Notes: generated by a model from the sequence alone, not told the origin. 64,000 nt of DNA from Dermanyssus gallinae (GCA_003439945.1 QVRM01005234.1:248001-312000); one strand, 5' to 3'. Counted from the first letter of the stretch, positions 43,663 through 54,902 are shown. Translations and numbers: made by a program.

Positions 43663-43678
43663 AGATATACATATATAC
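43541..43678. repeat. Long compound (TA)n tract
   Basis: Several TA runs with TGTA and GATA interruptions, ending at the terminus of the foldback element. Confidence 0.9.
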
Positions 43679-44309
43679 AGGGTCATTCATATTGTTGTGC
43701 ACGCATTTTGAGGTTTGATAGAACTCGGCAAGAAAATAGGTTTGCCCTATGGGAGGACGTGGAAACGTCTTGTTTAGGAGAGAGAGTGAAGTTTATAAAA
43801 GTGTTTTTTTCTGCCTCTTTTTCCTACATAGTTGTGCGAAATCTCTGTTTGCGGGAGAACCAGTCAACGAAGGAACCGATTACACCGGCGTGTTCGGAGG
43901 AAAATTCTGCATAACGGAAGACACTTCACTAGCTTGCGTAGCAAAAAGCTAATACCCAGATTAAGGAAAGTCATGATAAGGCGTTAATGTAAAATATCGA
44001 CTTTTCATGACTTTCTCTGTGACTTGACAACTACGTAACGCAGCACCATCACCTTGATACGAAAATGATGGGCATTAAATTTGCTATTGCGTGAGAGTGG
44101 TCTTTCGGACGTACATTTTTGGTCGCAATGAAAAAAATTTACGATTTTTCATGAAAAGGCGTTAACGTAAAATATCTACTTTTCATTACTTTCCTTAATC
44201 TGTGTATTAGCTTTTTGCTACGCAAGCTAGTGAAGTGTCTTTCGTTGTGCAGAATTTTCCTCCGAACACGGCGGTGTAATCGGTTCCTTCATGCGTTGAC
44301 TGGTTCTTC
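43679..44309. mobile_element. Short foldback element related to the 16-kb palindrome
   Basis: It starts CAGGGTCATTCATATTG inside TA repeats. The following segment (GAGGTTTGATAGAACTCGGC, then CTACATAGTTGTGCGAAATC and GAGAACCAGTCAACG) parallels the outer 250 bp of the palindromic element at 16000. The inner left arm (about 43855-43985) is repeated inverted at 44165-44309. The right arm stops at CTGGTTCTTC and the outermost 170 bp of it are missing, replaced by TA repeats. A CTACGTAACGCAGCACCATC segment in the centre is also shared with 16 kb. No transposase is encoded, so it would depend on another source. Confidence 0.75.
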
Positions 44310-44354
44310 TATATATATCTACATATATGTATATGTATATAAATATATATATAT
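44310..44354. repeat. (TA)n-rich tract at truncated end of foldback element
   Basis: TA repeats with C/G interruptions, replacing the expected outer right arm. Confidence 0.8.
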
Positions 44355-44359
44355 GGCAG

Positions 44360-46015
44360 GGTCAATTGACTACAACTACACAGATATAGTCAACGTATGC
44401 ACGGGCGCCCGTACATTAGCCCCGCGTGATGGCGGTTATGCGCCGCTTTATGGGCACGGTATAAAACTTTAGACTTACTGTGGGGCGCCTTTTCATAAAC
44501 TTGCGTGTCCACCGTGCGCTCGATGCTGTTTCGACGCTTTCAGAATTTCCGTATGTGTGTGTCTATCTGAGCGTGCGGTGTATGTCTTTCGGAGGCATAA
44601 GGCTTTTGGAGCGCAGAAGCCTTTCGCCCGCACTCCCGTTCTCTCGCTTTCCGTATTTTTCTCTTGCTTTATCTCGATGTTTCGCTGCTGTAGCTGCCTA
44701 TAGCTAGCTCTAGTGGACATTGCGGAAAGTTGCACGGAGCACTATCAGACGTAAACGAAACGAACTCAACGCTAGTCGGACCGGCCCGTAAGCACGAGCG
44801 AGGACTACGCAAAGGCAGACGCTGCCAGCTCCGCCCGAAGTAGCGCGCTCCGCACACCCCGACTTAGTAGTTTTAGCTGGTCGGTTAGTTGCGCAAACGT
44901 CGGCACTTTGCTCGAAGTATCTAATTTCCAAGTTTATTATTCCGCACCTCCACAGCCCAACACCCGACCAGCCAAACAGCTTACCGAGTGACTGCTCAGC
45001 AGCAGCAGCATCCCGACACGGGACAGAGGGGGGCGTCCCGGTGGGAGCCTCGGACATCCTCGACTCCGTCTAGCTCGATTCGACTGGCGCGATTCGCATA
45101 TAGAAGTATATCCCGCATCACATGCGTAGCCAGCTGCGCCGTCGCTACGCTTACCTTGTGAGGTGTTGTTGTTCTCCAAACGGCAGCAGGAGGCTTCAAC
45201 CTGCCTGTCTTAGCACAGCAGCCAAGGTGCCGGTGTCAATCGTGATACCTCACGAATGTCGAACCGTACCGAATAGACTAAGGGCTGGCAAAACCGAACT
45301 AAATAAGGTATCGTAACACACAACGATAATTCTACCTAAAGAACCGGTTGTGCGCGGTCTAGTGTCGGTCTCTGTTGGCCGCTAACTGCGCCAATCATGC
45401 CCCGATTAGGTATGTAGACTGCATCGCAATGCTGGAAGGGCATGAGAGATCCGAACGCTGACTTAGTTGCTGCATAATTTAGTCACTGAAAATTTGCCAC
45501 AAGTTCTAGGTAGAGAGGTTACAGGGTCGGGAGTGTTCAGGTGGTTTCAAGTTAGCTAACAGTGCTGCAGAGCGTCAGCTGGTTAGCTGCCCGTAGTTAA
45601 ATCAGCCAAGCAGAATGCCCTTCCAAGCACAGTGAAGGAAGTGATGACGATGGTCATAATAATAATAATAATAATCGCCACCGTAAGATGGTAAATGCAA
45701 GTTGAGGTCTTGGTTATATTGCATCAAGCTCGAACCTAACCAATCCCGTTTAGTCGATGTCCGTGTTGGTCACCAAGTACTTAAAATCGGCTAAGGTGAA
45801 ATTTGTGCTTTCAATCCATCATTTTATCTGTCGTTAGTTACCTAATGGCGGCTAGAACGATGAACACACACACACAGAGACACCTAGCAGCAATATATAA
45901 CACATTTAGGCGAGCAAATGACTGCTTAAGCAGTAAAATGGGGCCCATCTTACGAGGACGTCTATGGACACTGGCTTATTATAGGCCAACGGGTAGTACT
46001 TATACTTCAGTGTCT
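44360..46015. other. Unassigned GC-richer region
   Basis: Overlapping frames on both strands between 44490 and 45320 lack recognisable domains. There is a short (CAG)n at about 44997-45010 and an (ATA)n run at 45656-45675. Confidence 0.4.
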
Positions 46016-46017
46016 AA

Positions 46018-46071
46018 TATATATATATATATATATGAATATATATATATATGTGTATATATATACTTATA

Positions 46072-46103
<32 letters not shown>

Positions 46104-46104
46104 C
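46018..46104. repeat. Compound (TA)n tract
   Basis: TA repeats with TGTA, TTAT and GCAT interruptions. Confidence 0.9.
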
Positions 46105-46463
46105 TTATATGCATATACAGACACACACCTGTGTCTAGCAACGGTCTCCTTCGTGTACGTGTTCAGTGGTGCCGCATGCAATCGACCGAACGTAGCCGGA
46201 GACTAGCAACGAGCCGTTGTGAGTCGTTGCATATTCATTGAACGTCGTGTGGGTGCGCGGCGAAGGAAGGGCGGCATTTCTGACGAAGCAATTCTCGATG
46301 GCTGGTGGTAGTAGCAGCAGTACCACCATGAGTCGTCGCTTCAGTACCGGTGCCGGCTGCCCCCGAACCAGCTTAGGTGCTTAGAGCAGTAGACGATGGC
46401 AGGCGACGCGTGGCCACTAAGCAGATAATACGTAGATGACCGGCTGTATGGTCAAGACATACT

Positions 46464-46486
46464 ATATATATATATATATGTATATA

Positions 46487-46518
<32 letters not shown>

Positions 46519-46604
46519 GTATATATATGTATATAATATGTATATATATGTATATATATATATTATCTATATCTATATATGTATATACTCGTATATATAT
46601 ATAT
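46464..46604. repeat. Compound (TA)n tract
   Basis: About 140 bp of TA repeats with regularly spaced TGTA interruptions. Confidence 0.9.
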
Positions 46605-46814
46605 GAAGGTGTTTGTCTGATGCTATTCGAGTCGACACGTCTTTGGCCGACAGACTTGTCTACCGAACGGTGACACACGTGGCAAAACAACACGTCGATG
46701 CATACGTTAATAAGGACATTGTCGCATTTCTCTCTTTCTCTCTTCTCTGCCTCTCTTTTTCTTTCTTTCCTTCTCGTTCTCTCTTTCTATCGATCGATAG
46801 TTTGTTTACTTCTA

Positions 46815-46846
<32 letters not shown>

Positions 46847-46847
46847 A
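46815..46847. repeat. (TA)n microsatellite
   Basis: A TA run directly after a CT-rich stretch (46725-46790). Confidence 0.9.
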
Positions 46848-46849
46848 AT

Positions 46850-49560
46850 GTTCAACACAGTTGAGTTACGCATCCCTAGATGAGGGAGACACATCTGTGT
46901 TGAGCCTCACTCATTCAGAGAGCCAAATTAATTTGAAAAAAGTTCAGTAAGTAAAGTAAAGTTTTGGGCTGACCCCTCAGCCAAGATTTAACGTTTACAG
47001 GACTGCTTTTCGCATTGCTTCATTGTTCATTAGTGTTTGTGCTCGTTTCTATGTCGCTCTTACTGGTATTACTATTTCTTTCTGCCTCTTGTGGCTTTCA
47101 ATGGCGTGGCGACAATGTTAGGAACGCTTCGTATACTGCAAGTATATCACGACCCGAAAATAAGCTCACCTTTCGAAGCAGCAAAGCGCCTAGCATGGCT
47201 TTTTTTCTTTATTTCTTTCATCCGCGTACGAAAGGAGTTTCAATTTCCGAATTCAGGACGAACTTGAGCAGCCAACTGTCGGTGGTCTTGATTTCGGCCT
47301 TGTTCCGCAAGTGTATAAACATTAAGATAGTCGTGTGCAAATAACCTTATTCTTAGATAAGAGAGAGAGAACAGAAAGTGAAGGAAACAATTGATGCTAT
47401 GTGTGTGTGGGTAAATTACTTCGACTCTGTTTAGCCAACCTACATCTGCGAGTGAACTGCGTCCTCCCAAACGTAAGCTTTTCTCGTATTTTTCTAAACA
47501 GTCGCTCCTGTAAGCGGTCTTTAAACGCTAGACTCTGTTAATGATGAAATGATGATTTTGCATCACACGTATTTCAAATGGTGCGTTAGCCGCCCACGCA
47601 ACAGCCGCTACAGATCGCCGCTACTCCTGAAGAAAAACAATATCTTGGAGGATGGATTTGCCAAACGGAGGTAAATTAATTGTAAGTTGTTTTAATGACG
47701 CGCTTAGTATTTAGCGTCGTTTGTAAAATAGATGTTTGTTGAAAACGCAACAAAAACGGAAATAGCTTGTTCGCAACAATAAGTATGCAATATATATATA
47801 TATATATATATATAATATAATAAAAACGTTTGCCTCAGCGAATCCAAAGGTTTCGACTTCTTTTACCGTAGCAATGTTCTACAGTCCTGTATAATATTTA
47901 CCTGATTATTTTTTGTAGTTGCATTGCTTCATCACGTGATGTACATGTAATCTTCTTTATTAATCATAATAATTTGTACATCCTTGTCAGCTGATGGTCT
48001 GTATAACATCCTCCAAGGCATATATACTATATATATATGATGTTCTCAATTGTTCGCACTATCGAGCCTTAATGCCAGGTTGGGTGTCACAAAATACCGT
48101 TTCTGTTGCTGCTAACCAACGGAAGCTCCTAATGTAAGCAAGCTCGCGTGTGTGCAAAGGCAAGTAGTGGAGTGTAACGATTGATCTGGTTCTTGGGCCA
48201 GGGCAGGGGGGCCGGGGGATGCTTGCCTTATCGCAGGGCGTTCCCCTTTGGTATGGTCAGTGGCACAAAAAATCGCCTGCCTGTCCGTCGATCAATTGCC
48301 GAGGAGGCCGAGCTAAGCACGCAAACGCTTGTGTATCGACAACGCGGAAAGGAGTCACTACGAATCAAGAAAAGGAATTCTAGGGTGAGGGCCTATACGC
48401 TCGCTGGCTTGGGCTATCGGTCGCTCGGTGGGTCATCGTGTATCGAGGGATAGAAAGAGCCCCGACGATAGGATGAGCCTAATCAGCCTAAAATAGATCA
48501 GACAAAGAACAAGAAAGATGAGAGGCGGCTGAGCAAAACAAAACAGAAGAGAGAGAGAGAGATCGGGAGAAATGGTGAGGCAAGCGTAGAAATCAATAAG
48601 GCAAAAATTGGACATGGTAGGCGCAGGGAGCGATACGGAAAAGTGGTGTCGGCTAACACTCGTGTGCGGGGTCTTGGGGACTTCCTGCTGGTCCGGCAGT
48701 GTTAGTTTGCCCCATTACGCTAAGTGTCTGCCCAACAGCTACTGTTGCTGCTACGGTGGCAGCTGCTGCTGCTGCGGCCTCTGTTCCGTTAGGGATTAAA
48801 TTGCGATACGAGCGAAGGCGAAGCTCCGTCGCGGGCACGACGACCTCGTCGTGACGCAATGCCTGCCTGCACACTCGTCGTTTTCGCGGCCACTTTCACT
48901 AACGGCGCGTTCAACACGGCGTTCAACAAATCGGCCACACTCAGAAGCGGAGGTCATCCAGTTTGGGGTAGGCCTGGCAGCTCTACAATTGAGTACTGTA
49001 CACCAAGCTGTAGTGACTTTACCATTCCGCGTTTGGTCGTCCAATATTCGTGCTCCTCTCCCCTCCTCTCCCTCTCTCGCTTCCATTAACACAATTCCTC
49101 TCTACATTTTTCAAATCAAGCCTGTACTGCGCCCGTACCGCAGCAGAAAATATCCCTCACTTCTCACCGTCTTCAACGGAAACGTTTAGCGTGAGTAATC
49201 GGCATAGCGGCTGTCGTAATGTGCAGCGCTCGCTCAACGGATAAAGCAGTACGTCGGCTAGCTGCTATTGCACTCTAAAACACGACCATCCGAGTATGCT
49301 GACGAAATGCTTACGTTGTGCATGATTAAATACTTGGCGGGGCATTACATGGCGTCGTTGTCGTCGCCTTGTCGCGATGGACCGCGATACTTCTGTCAAG
49401 AGGCAGACCTAACAGAAATGTATCGTGTAGACGGCGTAGGGCTATCGAGATCAGTGCGTAGAACGTTGAAGACATTTAGTTAAAAATGTTAAAAATGATA
49501 AATTATAAAAAAAACATTGTGTTTTATTTCTCAACGTGATCTCTGTAGATGTCGACAATC
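46850..49560. other. Unassigned region
   Basis: A (TA)n run lies at about 47789-47815. A frame at 47015-47344 (+) has a hydrophobic start but no recognisable domain. Frames at 48181-49244 overlap on both strands and look non-coding. Confidence 0.4.
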
Positions 49561-49584
49561 ACCGTGGTTACCAAAATCGATTTT

Positions 49585-49613
49585 GTCACGACAAACAATG
49601 GTTTTGTCGTGAC
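49585..49613. repeat. Short perfect hairpin
   Basis: GTCACGACAAA and its reverse complement TTTGTCGTGAC lie a few bases apart at the head of the tandem duplication. Confidence 0.75.
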
Positions 49614-49926
49614 CAGCATGGTGTGTTCAAGCTGCTCCTTAAGTTTCGGTAGCGGTAAGCAGAAGATTGGCTTCTGCTTGAGATGACTTTTGAGATTGGT
49701 GCTAGTAGTGGTGATGAGTTGTAATGATGCATTGTTGTTATAGTTTTCTAGCGTAGTAATGGCTTTGTCATGACCAGCATGGTGTGTGTTCAAGCTGCTC
49801 CTCGAGTTTTGGTAGCTGTAAGCAGAAGATTGGCTGCTGCTGCTTGAGATGACTTTTGAGATTGGTGCTAGTAGTGGTGATGAGTTGTAATGATGCATTG
49901 TTGTTTTAGTTTTCTAGCGTAGTGAT
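49601..49926. repeat. Tandem duplication of a 160-bp unit
   Basis: Unit one (about 49601-49758) and unit two (about 49761-49926) share TTTGTCRTGACCAGCATGG through GTTTTCTAGCGTAGT with a few substitutions and small indels, including extra CTG triplets in unit two. The minus-strand frame across it (49524-49898) simply repeats the same Ser/Thr-rich peptide twice and is not evidence of a gene. Confidence 0.9.
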
Positions 49927-49929
49927 TGC

Positions 49930-50920
49930 CACATGGGAAACACATTTATAGGCCCCAAGTCGCAACCGACCGTAACGCGAACGAGCTGGATTTTTACCTG
50001 TCTTTTTTGATTGGTCCCTATCTTAATTGTTGAAAGCTTTCGTAATAGCGGCAGTGAGAAAGTCTACGTAAGCGTGTCCAGCACTTGTCTTGCCCCCAAA
50101 GCGTGCTCATATGCTCCTGTACTTAAGGCTGATTTGAGCGAGGCATGGCGTCTCCATCTCACTGCACATTACAGCCGACAGAACGAGAACATTGACCGAG
50201 AATTTGGGTCTCCGGTCATCTCTGGGCACATCACCTGGATTGTAGGCAATGTAGCGGCCGGATTATTTTTGGCATTTACGTCGAATATTTGCTCGTCCGA
50301 GTAGAAACGAAGACGATCTACCGCTGCAGTGACGACACAGCTGCAGTTCTGATGAACGCTAGCCAGCACCATCAATCAGATGTCACGACCTCGACTGGCT
50401 AGCAGAAGCAGAGCAGAAGCAGACGATGATGCTTAAACGTGCCAATATAATGTTGACAAAAATAGTCATCATAGGACGGCACAGCAGCGGTGTAAAGGAC
50501 CTCCGTTAAAGCCGTCAGCTGACAACAGTGCCAGCAGACAGCGGCGGCGGCGGCGACGGAGTGCGATAATAGCTGCAACTTCACCCTAGTTACAGGCCGC
50601 TTCCACGAAAAGCGAAACACGGACAGCCCCCCAAGCAGGCAGCGCTCGTGAAAGGGAGGCACGCGACAGTCGCTCAAATGGAAAGCCCAAATATAGATCT
50701 GGGTGAGGTTACACCCATGAAGACCTTCCATGTGGAGGGTTTCAGCCGATTGCACGTCAGCAGTGCGGACGCGTGGTTGGCTAAAAGCTGAAAGCATTTT
50801 TAAAAGCTCCTTCTGGCCAACTGGCGTGCGATTTCGGCGATAGCTGGGAAGCTCGGCCATCTCAGACTAGAGTTAGCGAAGGCATTACCGATGAACAGGG
50901 TTTAGCGGCTCTGCAATGAT
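49930..50920. other. Unassigned sequence
   Basis: The longest frame, 153 codons on the minus strand (50399-50860), has no recognisable domain and an Ala run encoded by a GCC/GCG repeat. I do not support it as a gene. Confidence 0.4.
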
Positions 50921-50924
50921 GCTT

Positions 50925-52240
50925 TCATCCACTGCGGAAGCTGCATGACGCTAGTAGCGTAGCTAAGTACTGCCAGAGCGTTTGTATTAAAGTGTACGCA
51001 TTGTATTTCAGCAGAAATCTTATCTTGGAGGGAACTGCATTTTGACGATATCCGAGGGCCCTGGTTATTAGCAAGGCTTCCCGATCGAGGGAGAGGTGGA
51101 CAGGTAGAAGGAATATCAGTGTACCTACGAGCAGGGCTGCCCCGCGTGCAATGTTTGTGTCAAGTTTAGTTAGCACCGAAGCCCGTAACATTCTGGTTGG
51201 GAAACACCTTCCAGTGCTGCGCTTTCTGAGCATGCCCAGCCATGGCCGTGTCGCCGGCCGCCATCCACCGTACTTACTGGTTCAAATTGGCCTGCTAACT
51301 AAAACGTCGAGAAGCGTTGGAGCTCTTGTGACGAGCAAGGACTCAACACGCTAATCCCAAGATAAATTTTGAGCGTAAATTTTGTCGAAATTTTATCGCC
51401 TTAGTCTTACATGCATTAATCTTCAGTTTGTTCTAGTCGACATAGCGTTGTAGAGTTACAAGCGACTGCTACAAGTAAACGCGACTTCGGGAGAACAATA
51501 CTAAATCATCGGCATACATTAGAGTTTTCACCTGGAAAAGCCGATTTTGTCTTTCCGTGAGGAGATCGCTTACTGAGAGCAATAGGAAACTCATATTATC
51601 ACCTTGACCAACACCGGTGGTCTGAGTGATCAGTGCGTGATCAGCAGCCCGTCTATAATCGTCTAATATCACCAGTCCTTCCTGCGAAATGATTTTTAGA
51701 AGTTCTAGTATGTTTAGTAAAATCCGCAGTGTGCCAACTTAACGAGGATGATCGTTCGTGTAACCGCATCCAAGGCCGCCTTGAAGTCCACAAACACAGC
51801 GAGATACCTTCCCTTAATCCGAAGTGTACGACGCACAGAGTTTGGAAGCACTGCACATTCAGTCATTGTTGACCTGCCTCTTCTGATTCAGTGTTGTTGC
51901 TCAGGGCGTGTCCCGGTTATCTCCCTAAAAACACTTCTAGGTGACGGGTTAATACGGCCGCCAGAAGCTTATATATTACGCTATTCATCAAGGGGTGCGA
52001 CTCAGAGAACTCCGCTTGCCGTGAAATGTTGGTCAAGTGAGATATCCATCGCAACCGGTAAATGTTATTTTATACCAAACGCCAGGGTTTCCCTTTGTAT
52101 TCCTTCATATCGTACATTACGCGAATCAGCGTACATTACATCAGCATTTGTAGCAAATATATCTATTGCCGAATGTTCTTGCGGCGCGATAAATGTCGCG
52201 TCATCCGCTGTAGGTAAAACTCACACTCATTTCTGAATTC
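50925..52240 (-). pseudogene. Endonuclease and reverse transcriptase fragments
   Basis: Minus-strand segments: HSAIDIFATN (about 52140-52180) and HLPVAMDISL from the endonuclease; RYLAVFVDFKAALDAVTRTI (51750-51815), GVGQGDNMSFLLLS and VKTLMYADDLVLFSRS (51480-51620), then INACKTKAIKFRQ. A diverged thumb follows (ARGAALLVGTLIF through IQTLWQYLATL). The part between endonuclease and RT, normally some hundreds of residues, is largely missing. Both catalytic aspartates of YADD persist but the frame is interrupted before and after. Confidence 0.75.
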
Positions 52241-52759
52241 TCGGTAATAAATAACACATCGAATTGCTCCATTAAGAGAGGTAATCCTAAATTTGATTTG
52301 ATACCTCAGAGATCTTATTGACGATTGTGTGACTAGATTGTGGTTTCTTTGATGATGGGACGTCATTAATTGTTGTGTGAGGCAGTCACGATCGGCCTGC
52401 ACTCCAAAAGAAGTGCTGTCGACAACTTTAGTCGGCTTTTCACACTTCTCTTCTACGGAGACTCTGGGGAACAGGGAGTGAAGCATATTTTTTATTACGC
52501 TGGTAACTGCTGTTTTGGGTCGCTTCTATTATGCAAGGAACGATCTTGTCTAGTAGACCCTGTACTAGATCAGCAGCCATGTCGGCTCAGGGCGCCACCT
52601 TCTTTGTACGCTGTGCTCCGGAATCGACTTCTCGGTTCATAGCGGTGGTTTCAATCTCCTTGATACCGTTCTTTATAACAGACCACCACATGCGCTCCGT
52701 GAACGTTTCTGAAGTTTGAACGTATGCGACGGAGGCGCAAAGTGGTTCAGGCTGCCGCG

Positions 52760-53170
52760 TTTAGTTGTTTTCTCGATATTGTTACGTGTGACTCGCTTTA
52801 GCATCTTTATACGGCTCAACCTTACGGGACAATAGCGTCATGTAGCCTCGTGCTCGTCGTTACATAAGCAATACCGAGACTAAGCTTTGCATTCCTATCT
52901 AAGATGTTCCAGGAAACCACACTTTCTACACTCTGGCTTCGGAACCTTACAATCGGCAGCAAAGTGAACCATATTGGAGCATTTAATACACTGCATTGGG
53001 TCTCGGGTACAACATAACTCTGTGCTGCTTAAGGCCCAAACGGACCACCGACGGGAGACGTCTGCCCGCAAATGTTAAGGTCACATGTTTAGTCGTGGAC
53101 ACCACGTTATTCCTCAGGTTTTTAGTTTTAACTCAATCCATATCGGTCACTCCCGGCGACTTGAGTGCAG
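52760..53170 (-). pseudogene. Gag-like ORF1 remnant with zinc knuckles
   Basis: The minus strand carries VTLTFAGRRLPSVVRLG and then Cys/His knuckles: QCIKCSNMVHFAADC, CRKCGFLEHLR followed by a stop and EC, and CLCNDEHEAT with YCPVR. Spacing C-x2-C-x4-H-x4-C fits retrotransposon gag knuckles, which bind element RNA. The pattern with a final CPVR is familiar from I- and jockey-like ORF1 proteins of arthropods. Frames shift between the knuckles, so no intact protein is possible. Confidence 0.65.
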
Positions 53171-53188
53171 CTAGTATGGCTGCTTTCG

Positions 53189-53190
<2 letters not shown>

Positions 53191-53220
<30 letters not shown>
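53191..53220. repeat. (TA)n microsatellite at mariner end
   Basis: A TA run directly preceding the left terminal repeat of the mariner. Confidence 0.9.
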
Positions 53221-53222
<2 letters not shown>

Positions 53223-54474
53223 TTCGTCGGCTTTTTTACCCGATTTTAAAGAGCCTTATTTATGCAGACAACAGTATTTTTATTCAATGATATATTGACC
53301 GTTTTGTTCGATAACCTTCGCCCATCGCCTCGGTAGATCCATGATTCTTTCTCCCAGAACGTCTCGTCCTTCTCGTCGAAATACTGAGTGAGGTGATTTT
53401 TTATAGCCTCCAAAGATTCAAATGTTGTGCCATCAAGGGAGTTCTGGAGAGACCTGAACAAGTGATAATCAGATGGTGCGAGGTCAAGCCTATAAGCTGG
53501 GTGCGGCAGCACATCCCAGTCAAACTCCGCCAATTTTTGCCGGGTGGCCAAACTTTTGTGTGGTGTTCACTTATCATGTTGAAAAGTGACGCCCCACCTG
53601 TTTGACAATTCCGGGCGCTTCGTTGCTACTGCAGCCTTCAAATCTTCGAGTTGTCTGCAGTAGACGACGGAGTTGATCGTCTGACCCATTGGAAGCAGCT
53701 CAAAATACACGACGCCCTTACAGTCCCACCAGCAGCACAGCATAACCTTCTTCTGATGAATTTCGGGTTTAGGGATAGCTGCGGTCTGAGAACCTCCGGG
53801 GACCCAACTTCTTTTCTGTGTTACGTTTCTGTAGAGTATCAATTTTTCATCGCCGGTTATCAATCTCCTCAGAAATGGCTCATTCGAGTTCTTCCGGAGG
53901 AGTGCGTGACAGGTATCGACTCGCCCTTCAAGCTGCCTATCATTGAGGTCGTGTGGTAGCCAGATATTCCGCTTGCACGAAAAACCTGCATCATGGAGGC
54001 GATTCCAACGGTTCCGTGGGAGACTCCCGTTACATCTTCAATTTCTTTTATGGTCAAACCTGGGTTCGAAGTAACCAGGCTTATGACTTTGTCGGTCTCC
54101 ACAACATTGGGTCGTCCTGACCTCGGTTCATCTTCGAGATTGAAGTTTCCAGCTTTGAAACGGGCGAATCGCTTTTCGACTGTGGATTTGTGTACTGCGT
54201 TTTCGCCGTAGACTGCACATATCCTCCGGGTTGTTTGCGCTGCACTTATGCCTTCACGGTAGGAGAACAACATAATGTGTCGAAGATGCGTATTTTTGTC
54301 CTCCATTGCAAACAGCTGCCAATTCCGCAAACGAAACGGTAAAGTTGGAACCGGTATACCGTCGCGCCGCCACGGGTCTGCTCCTGAATGTAAACACCCA
54401 GCCGCACTCTCAGGTGGCTCTGCTGCAGAGCGCGGGAATTTAAAAAATGTGGGTCCCAGAAAGCCGACGAACTT
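53220..54474 (-). mobile_element. Full-length mariner, transposase frameshifted
   Basis: Terminal repeats AAGTTCGTCGGCTT (53220-53233) and its reverse complement (54461-54474) enclose about 1.25 kb, the normal size of a mariner. The inverted match continues imperfectly inward. TA repeats lie at the left end. A clear TA duplication at the right end was not seen, so the outermost bases are uncertain. Confidence 0.85.
53246..54330 (-). pseudogene. Mariner transposase (DD34D type), three frames
   Basis: Frame one (54330-53869) has the helix-turn-helix region and the linker RFARFKAGNFNLEDEPRSGR, then a second HTH (LTIKEIEDVTGVSHGTVG). Frame two (53863-53567) has ITGDEK (first Asp) and ends at FQHDK (second Asp). 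Frame three (53551-53246) has WDVLPHPAYRLDLAPSDYHLF (third Asp in PSDYHLF) and LDGTTFESLEAI. All three catalytic aspartates survive, but at least two frameshifts, near 53865 and 53560, split the protein. Mariner transposase excises and inserts the element at TA. This copy would be inactive yet could in principle be mobilised in trans through its ends. Confidence 0.85.
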
Positions 54475-54530
54475 TTTGACTTACCTATTAGCACTCGCTG
54501 GAATTATATTTTAAGTGTAGTTTACTAAAT

Positions 54531-54669
<139 letters not shown>

Positions 54670-54744
54670 AATACATTAGACAATATGCCACACTATATTT
54701 GGCTGAACTATAAACAGAGAACGAGAACAAAAAAAAGGCAAAAC

Positions 54745-54750
54745 AAAAAA
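54745..54750 (-). terminator. RNA polymerase III terminator (T6) after tRNA-Gln
   Basis: On the minus strand four bases separate the tRNA 3' end from TTTTTT. A second T-run follows at about 54730-54736. Pol III stops at runs of four or more T. There is no such run between the two tRNAs. Confidence 0.75.
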
Positions 54751-54754
54751 GTAC

Positions 54755-54826
54755 AGGTTCCACCGAGATTTGAACTCGGATCGCTGGATTCAGAGTCCAG
54801 AGTGCTAACCATTACACCATGGAACC
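54755..54826 (-). tRNA. tRNA-Gln (anticodon CTG)
   Basis: A 72-nt cloverleaf on the minus strand: acceptor GGTTCCA pairs with TGGAACC, A box TGGTGTAATGG, anticodon arm CTGGACTCTGAATCCAG with anticodon CTG, and T arm with GTTCAAATC. All stems pair. It closely follows the common animal tRNA-Gln form and there is no intron. It delivers glutamine to CAG codons. It lies 5 bp downstream of a tRNA-Glu on the same strand, and the pair may be transcribed together. Confidence 0.95.
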
Positions 54827-54831
54827 CGACA

Positions 54832-54902
54832 TTCCGACACCGGGAATCGAACCCGGGCCTCGTGGGTGAGAGCCACGTATCCTAGCCACTAGACCATGCG
54901 GA
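54832..54902 (-). tRNA. tRNA-Glu (anticodon CTC), acceptor stem possibly defective
   Basis: A 71-nt cloverleaf on the minus strand with D arm GGTCTAGTGGCTAGGAT, anticodon arm CGTGGCTCTCACCCACG (anticodon CTC) and T arm CCGGGTTCGATTCCCGG. The 3' acceptor strand is TGTCGGA, but the 5' strand reads TCCGCA. One base seems deleted relative to the expected TCCGACA, leaving a bulge in the stem. The internal A and B boxes are intact, so it may still be transcribed. Charging could be impaired, and this may be a pseudogene. Confidence 0.85.

Larger units (their letters stand above)
50925..53180 (-). mobile_element. Decayed, internally deleted non-LTR retrotransposon
   Basis: Read on the minus strand: zinc-knuckle gag-like remains (53170-52760), possibly further ORF1 sequence (to about 52360), an endonuclease fragment (52240-52000), then after a deletion reverse transcriptase fingers/palm (51960-51370) and thumb (51233-50925). 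The endonuclease box IDIFATN and RT box VKTLMYADDLVLFSRS are close to those of the 24.5-29.2 kb element (IDIFATN, VKTLLYADDLVIFGRS). They are therefore probably related, although the ORF1 type differs. Stops and frameshifts are frequent. Confidence 0.7.

Noticed and set aside
45655..45676. Short (ATA)n run considered as a CRISPR- or array-like repeat
   Set aside because: Simple triplet slippage. No spaced repeats of CRISPR type occur anywhere in the window.
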